From NCBI GenBank assembly GCA_045106935.1, contig JBGCFN010000005.1:1-64000 (forward strand): a DNA stretch of 64,000 bases, written 5' to 3'. The position numbers were made by a program, and so were the translations under genes. The stretch's first letter is position 1, and each line of letters starts with the position of its first letter. This document shows positions 61,069 through 64,000 of the stretch, in pieces. Below the pieces are notes generated by a model that saw only the letters and a program-made list of their open reading frames with translations, made no database searches and was not told the origin of the DNA. This stretch comes from UBA1858 sp045106935 (GTDB lineage Bacteria; Pseudomonadota; Gammaproteobacteria; UBA4575).

Positions 61069-61369
61069 AACTAATTGTTCTTAATTTCACTCTTACAAGT
61101 GGCATCTTAATTTCGTCTTCATATCATGTTTTATATGTGTCTTGATTTCTATACTTATGTTTTTAAGTATTGATAATTTTCGTGCTAAAATTAACCATGC
61201 AAATGAGAATCATTATTAACTGGTCTAATAAGTAGTAAATTAAGTGTATGAATAATATGATTATTTACTATTGTGATTGATGAGTATATTTGGTGATAGG
61301 GTGAAATTTATTGCATTATTGAAACATCAAATGCGTACAATAGTAAGATTAGCAATTCTGGAAGAATAA
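61069..61369. other. Intergenic region before exopolysaccharide export genes
   Basis: This stretch of 301 AT-rich bases has no coding frame. It contains a good Fur-box match (61199-61217) and several AT-rich promoter-like hexamers, none at ideal spacing. The only plausible reading is a regulatory region for the export genes that start at 61370. Confidence 0.5.
61199..61217. promoter_or_regulatory. Candidate Fur box
   Basis: GCAAATGAGAATCATTATT matches the 19-bp Fur consensus GATAATGATAATCATTATC at 15 of 19 positions, including the central GA-AATCATTAT core. It lies about 150 bases before the Wza-like gene. Iron-dependent repression of the export operon is the inference; a chance match in AT-rich DNA cannot be excluded. 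Confidence 0.5.
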
Positions 61370-61918
61370 ATGAAAATAGCCCTAATATCCCTTCTATTTT
61401 ATCTGGTTATTAATACTAATTTTGTCTTAGCAGAGACAAATTACTACTTACAACCAGGTGATGTACTGTCTGTTTCTGTCTGGAAGGAAGAAGATTTACA
61501 GCAATCTGTTCTTGTACGTCCCGATGGAGGCATTTCATTTCCGCTTGTTGGAGATATTCGTGCGAGTGGTAAAACGGTGGAAGATGTCCGCCAAATAATA
61601 ACGAGAAAACTAGCAAAGTTAATCCCAGACGTTCAAGTGAGTGTGGCGTTACAAGAACTAAATGGTAATTTAATTTATGTCGTTGGAAAGGTGAATCGGC
61701 CTGGAGTGTTCCCATTTAGTAAAAATGTAGATGTATTACAAGCGTTGGGAATGGCAGGAGGGGCGACAGCTTTTGCTGGTTTAAATGAAATAAAAATATT
61801 ACGTAGATCTTCTGGCCAATTGAAGTCAATACCATTTCGTTATGTCGATATAGAGAAAGGCAGAAATCTACAGCAAAATATAATTTTGCATAGTGGTGAT
61901 ACCGTTCTTGTTCCATAA
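61370..61918 (+). CDS. Polysaccharide export protein (Wza/BexD family)
   Basis: This 182-residue exported protein has a signal peptide (about residues 1-21, ending VLA) without a lipobox Cys. A Poly_export domain follows (YYLQPGDVLSVSVWKEEDL and VRPDGGISFPLVGDI), then one SLBB domain (IYVVGKVNRPGVFPF and LQALGMAGG). It is much shorter than E. coli Wza (about 380) and lacks the C-terminal membrane helix, a form common in exopolysaccharide clusters with a separate outer-membrane barrel. Such a barrel follows six bases on. Confidence 0.9.
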   Translation: MKIALISLLFYLVINTNFVLAETNYYLQPGDVLSVSVWKEEDLQQSVLVRPDGGISFPLVGDIRASGKTVEDVRQIITRKLAKLIPDVQVSVALQELNGNLIYVVGKVNRPGVFPFSKNVDVLQALGMAGGATAFAGLNEIKILRRSSGQLKSIPFRYVDIEKGRNLQQNIILHSGDTVLVP

Positions 61919-61924
61919 AAACTA

Positions 61925-63121
61925 ATGATCGTTAGAGATTCTATGAAAGTAATAACATTATCAATTTTAGCGCTAATATCATTTGCAACAGTATCCAATG
62001 TGGTGCTTGCGGATGGATGGTTTTATCAAACAACTTTTAGTTCTCAACTTGAAGCAGATGATAATAAACGTCTACGAACAGATGACGAGAAAGGAGTGAT
62101 TGGTGCAAATGCACGAATCGATATTAAACTTTCTAATGTGACTGAAATTAGTGAAGTATATGTTCGAGGTGCTCTTCGTTCAGTGCGCTATGATGGAAGT
62201 GAAGATCGAGGAATAGATACGGATGATCAATTATTATATGCAGGAGGTCGCTGGAACGGTGAACGTTCACAGTTCTCAATTGATGGGGAATTTCTTAGGC
62301 AGTCATCACAGCTAACAGAGTTAACAGATACTGGATTCTTTGATGATGTGGATCGTCGAGTAACTAAGTCAATTGAGCCGCAGTATTCATATATATTATT
62401 TGAAGACACACAAGCATTTGTTGGGCTTAATTACGAAGAAGTTGATTTTCCAAATAGTATTCCCGTTAATTTGACGGAATATACTGTTGAAGGCGGAAAT
62501 CTTGGTGTGATTCATACAATTAATGAATTAAATTCTGTCACCGCAAGTGTATTTCATTCTCAATATGAAGCAGATACATTCTCTAATGAAGTTGATACAA
62601 CTGGTGTCAATGTCCGATATGCTAAAACCATTAATGAATTATGGGATGCTTATGCGCAAGTGGGATACCGCAAATCAAATTTTAAAAATGTGGTTTCGGG
62701 AATTGTTGTGCGTGATGATGATACTGGTGAATCTTATGATGTCGGCGCAACACGGCAATCAGAATTATCTACACTAAATGTATCTGCCAGTAATGAATTA
62801 CAACCTAGTGCATCTGGTGATGTGAATGAACGGTTAACGTTAAATTTTGCTTACAATCGATCGTTTAGTGACTATTGGGCAGGATTAATAGATTTTATTT
62901 GGCTAAATAATGAATCGGTTAATAATGAGGGTAATGATAATGACCGTGAATATTGGCAATTTACATTAGGTGCAGATTATCGAATAACACCTGCATGGAC
63001 AGCCACAGCGCGTCTTCGTCATAGAGAGCAAAATAGAGATGATATTTCGGGTTCTCGAGCAGAATCTGATGCAGTGATATTAGGTATTCGTTACGCTGGT
63101 AATAATAAAAGAATAAAATAG
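61925..63121 (+). CDS. Outer-membrane beta-barrel protein of exopolysaccharide cluster
   Basis: This 398-residue protein has a signal peptide (ending VLA near residue 29; ATG at 61943 may be the true start: MKVITLSILAL). Repeated amphipathic strands with aromatic ends follow (YVRGALRSVRYDG, WRYDAYAQVGYRK-like NELWDAYAQVGYRK, WQFTLGADYRIT). It resembles EpsL and TIGR03016-type barrels found beside Wza and Wzz genes, which may form the export pore. The next gene starts two bases after its stop. Confidence 0.82.
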   Translation: MIVRDSMKVITLSILALISFATVSNVVLADGWFYQTTFSSQLEADDNKRLRTDDEKGVIGANARIDIKLSNVTEISEVYVRGALRSVRYDGSEDRGIDTDDQLLYAGGRWNGERSQFSIDGEFLRQSSQLTELTDTGFFDDVDRRVTKSIEPQYSYILFEDTQAFVGLNYEEVDFPNSIPVNLTEYTVEGGNLGVIHTINELNSVTASVFHSQYEADTFSNEVDTTGVNVRYAKTINELWDAYAQVGYRKSNFKNVVSGIVVRDDDTGESYDVGATRQSELSTLNVSASNELQPSASGDVNERLTLNFAYNRSFSDYWAGLIDFIWLNNESVNNEGNDNDREYWQFTLGADYRITPAWTATARLRHREQNRDDISGSRAESDAVILGIRYAGNNKRIK

Positions 63122-63123
63122 TA

Positions 63124-64000
63124 ATGGATAATGCAACTAGTGAGTTTGAAGATGCACTCGAGCCAGAGAAAAGTCTTGGTGACTGGATTCGAGCTGTTAA
63201 AAGAAGAAAAGTAGCTGTTGCTGTCACTGCAAGCATATTACTCATCGCGTCTGCTTTATTGGCTTTCTTGTTACCGGCTAAATATCAGTCGGCGGGGACA
63301 ATTTTAATTGAGCAGCAGGAAATCCCGCAAGATTTTGTTCGGTCGACTATTACGACCTTTGCTGATCAGCGACTTCAAGTGATCAAGCAACGTGTTATGA
63401 CTTCCACTAATTTGTTTCAAATTATAAACAAATTCAATCTCTATCAGGATATGTTGCAAGAAGAGCCGAGAGAGGTTGTTCTTGAAGAGATCAGAGATGC
63501 TATTTCGCTTGATTTTATCAGTGCTGATGTGATCGACCCACGCAGTGGAAGACCCGTTCAAGCAACTATTGCTTTTAAAGTCTCTTACGAGCATGAATCG
63601 CCAGCGTTAGCACATAAAGTTGCCAATGAGATTACAGGTTTATTCCTCAATGAGAACATTAAAGAACGCACGCAAAAAGCTCAAGATGCAACAAAATTTT
63701 TAGAAGATGAAGCTGATAAATTAGAAGGTGAGATAAATAAACTTGAGGAAAATTTAGCAGAGTTTAAAACGGGTAACGTAGAGAAGTTACCAGAACTTGT
63801 ATCCATGAATTTAAACTTAATGGATAGAACAGATCAAGAGATTAAGCAAATTGATCAGCAGTTACGAACACTTAGGGAAAGACAAATATATTTGCAATCT
63901 GAGCTTGCTCAGATGAATCCAAATCAAGCTTTATTTAGTGAGCAGGGTGAACGTTTGCTCGGTTCAGGTGACCGTTTGAAAATCCTTAAAATAGAGCTTG
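63124..64000 (+). CDS. Chain-length determinant (Wzz/GumC family), 3' end beyond window
   Basis: An open frame of 292 codons starts at ATG 63124 and runs off the right edge. The protein begins MDNATSEFEDALEPEKS, has a membrane helix near residues 30-52 (VAVAVTASILLIASALLAFLL), then the Wzz periplasmic pattern KYQSAGTILIEQQEIP and a long coiled coil (KFLEDEADKLEGEINKLEE and onwards). It controls chain length in Wzy-type exopolysaccharide synthesis. The C-terminal helix or kinase part lies outside the window. Confidence 0.9.
   Translation, partial: MDNATSEFEDALEPEKSLGDWIRAVKRRKVAVAVTASILLIASALLAFLLPAKYQSAGTILIEQQEIPQDFVRSTITTFADQRLQVIKQRVMTSTNLFQIINKFNLYQDMLQEEPREVVLEEIRDAISLDFISADVIDPRSGRPVQATIAFKVSYEHESPALAHKVANEITGLFLNENIKERTQKAQDATKFLEDEADKLEGEINKLEENLAEFKTGNVEKLPELVSMNLNLMDRTDQEIKQIDQQLRTLRERQIYLQSELAQMNPNQALFSEQGERLLGSGDRLKILKIEL

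Noticed and set aside
1..64000. CRISPR arrays, insertion sequences, prophage genes, rRNA
   Set aside because: No regularly spaced repeats, transposase or integrase motifs, phage structural genes or rRNA sequence were seen.

Overview
The window reads as chromosomal DNA of an AT-rich gammaproteobacterium. The order recA-recX-alaS-lysC-csrA-tRNA-Ser-tRNA-Arg is typical of that class, and the type II secretion genes follow the Xanthomonas xps order (E-F-G-H-I-J-K-L-M-N-D) with gspA and gspB placed in front. A three-gene set for glucosylglycerate, a compatible solute, fits a marine or otherwise salt-exposed lifestyle. I cannot name a genus from the sequence alone. I see no insertion sequence, prophage, CRISPR array or rRNA.

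Layout. 1-365: partial unknown gene leaving the left edge. 480-4325: glucosylglycerate synthesis and phosphorolysis (phosphatase, GT81 synthase, GH13 phosphorylase). 4328-13779: housekeeping block (mutS on the minus strand, then pncC, thpR, recA, recX, alaS, lysC and a 59-residue csrA), followed by tRNA-Ser(GCU) and tRNA-Arg(ACG). 14249-20440: minus-strand genes, namely a short MarR regulator and a five-gene operon (TetR, AhpD-like, RND exporter, LolA-like periplasmic protein, outer-membrane protein) with a palindromic operator in front of tetR. 20807-29451: Pil-Chp type chemosensory cluster (two receivers, CheW, MCP, giant CheA hybrid). 29572: second tRNA-Arg (UCG), nearly identical to the first. 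29809-43331: complete type II secretion operon ending in a lipoprotein secretin.

43428-53870 is the most unusual stretch. A GAF-PAS-PAS HisKA_2 kinase and an ANTAR (RNA-binding antiterminator) response regulator are followed by a 492-base leader. The leader carries a perfect FNR/Anr box and hairpins, two of which are mutually exclusive. Next come a secreted beta-propeller-like protein, a secreted di-heme cytochrome, a membrane-anchored protein, a small lipoprotein, and a MASE1 kinase with a lone receiver. I propose, as inference, an oxygen- or redox-controlled extracytoplasmic oxidation system whose exported parts may use the adjacent secretion machine.

54091-58095: tightly overlapping operon (malic enzyme, DUF389 membrane protein, DUF2237 protein, spermidine-synthase-like methyltransferase fold, small unknown protein). 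58219-61068: PAS-GGDEF-EAL protein. 61370 to the right edge: start of an exopolysaccharide export cluster (Wza-like, beta-barrel, Wzz-like), with a good Fur-box match upstream. All assignments rest on reading motifs and gene order; no database search was possible.
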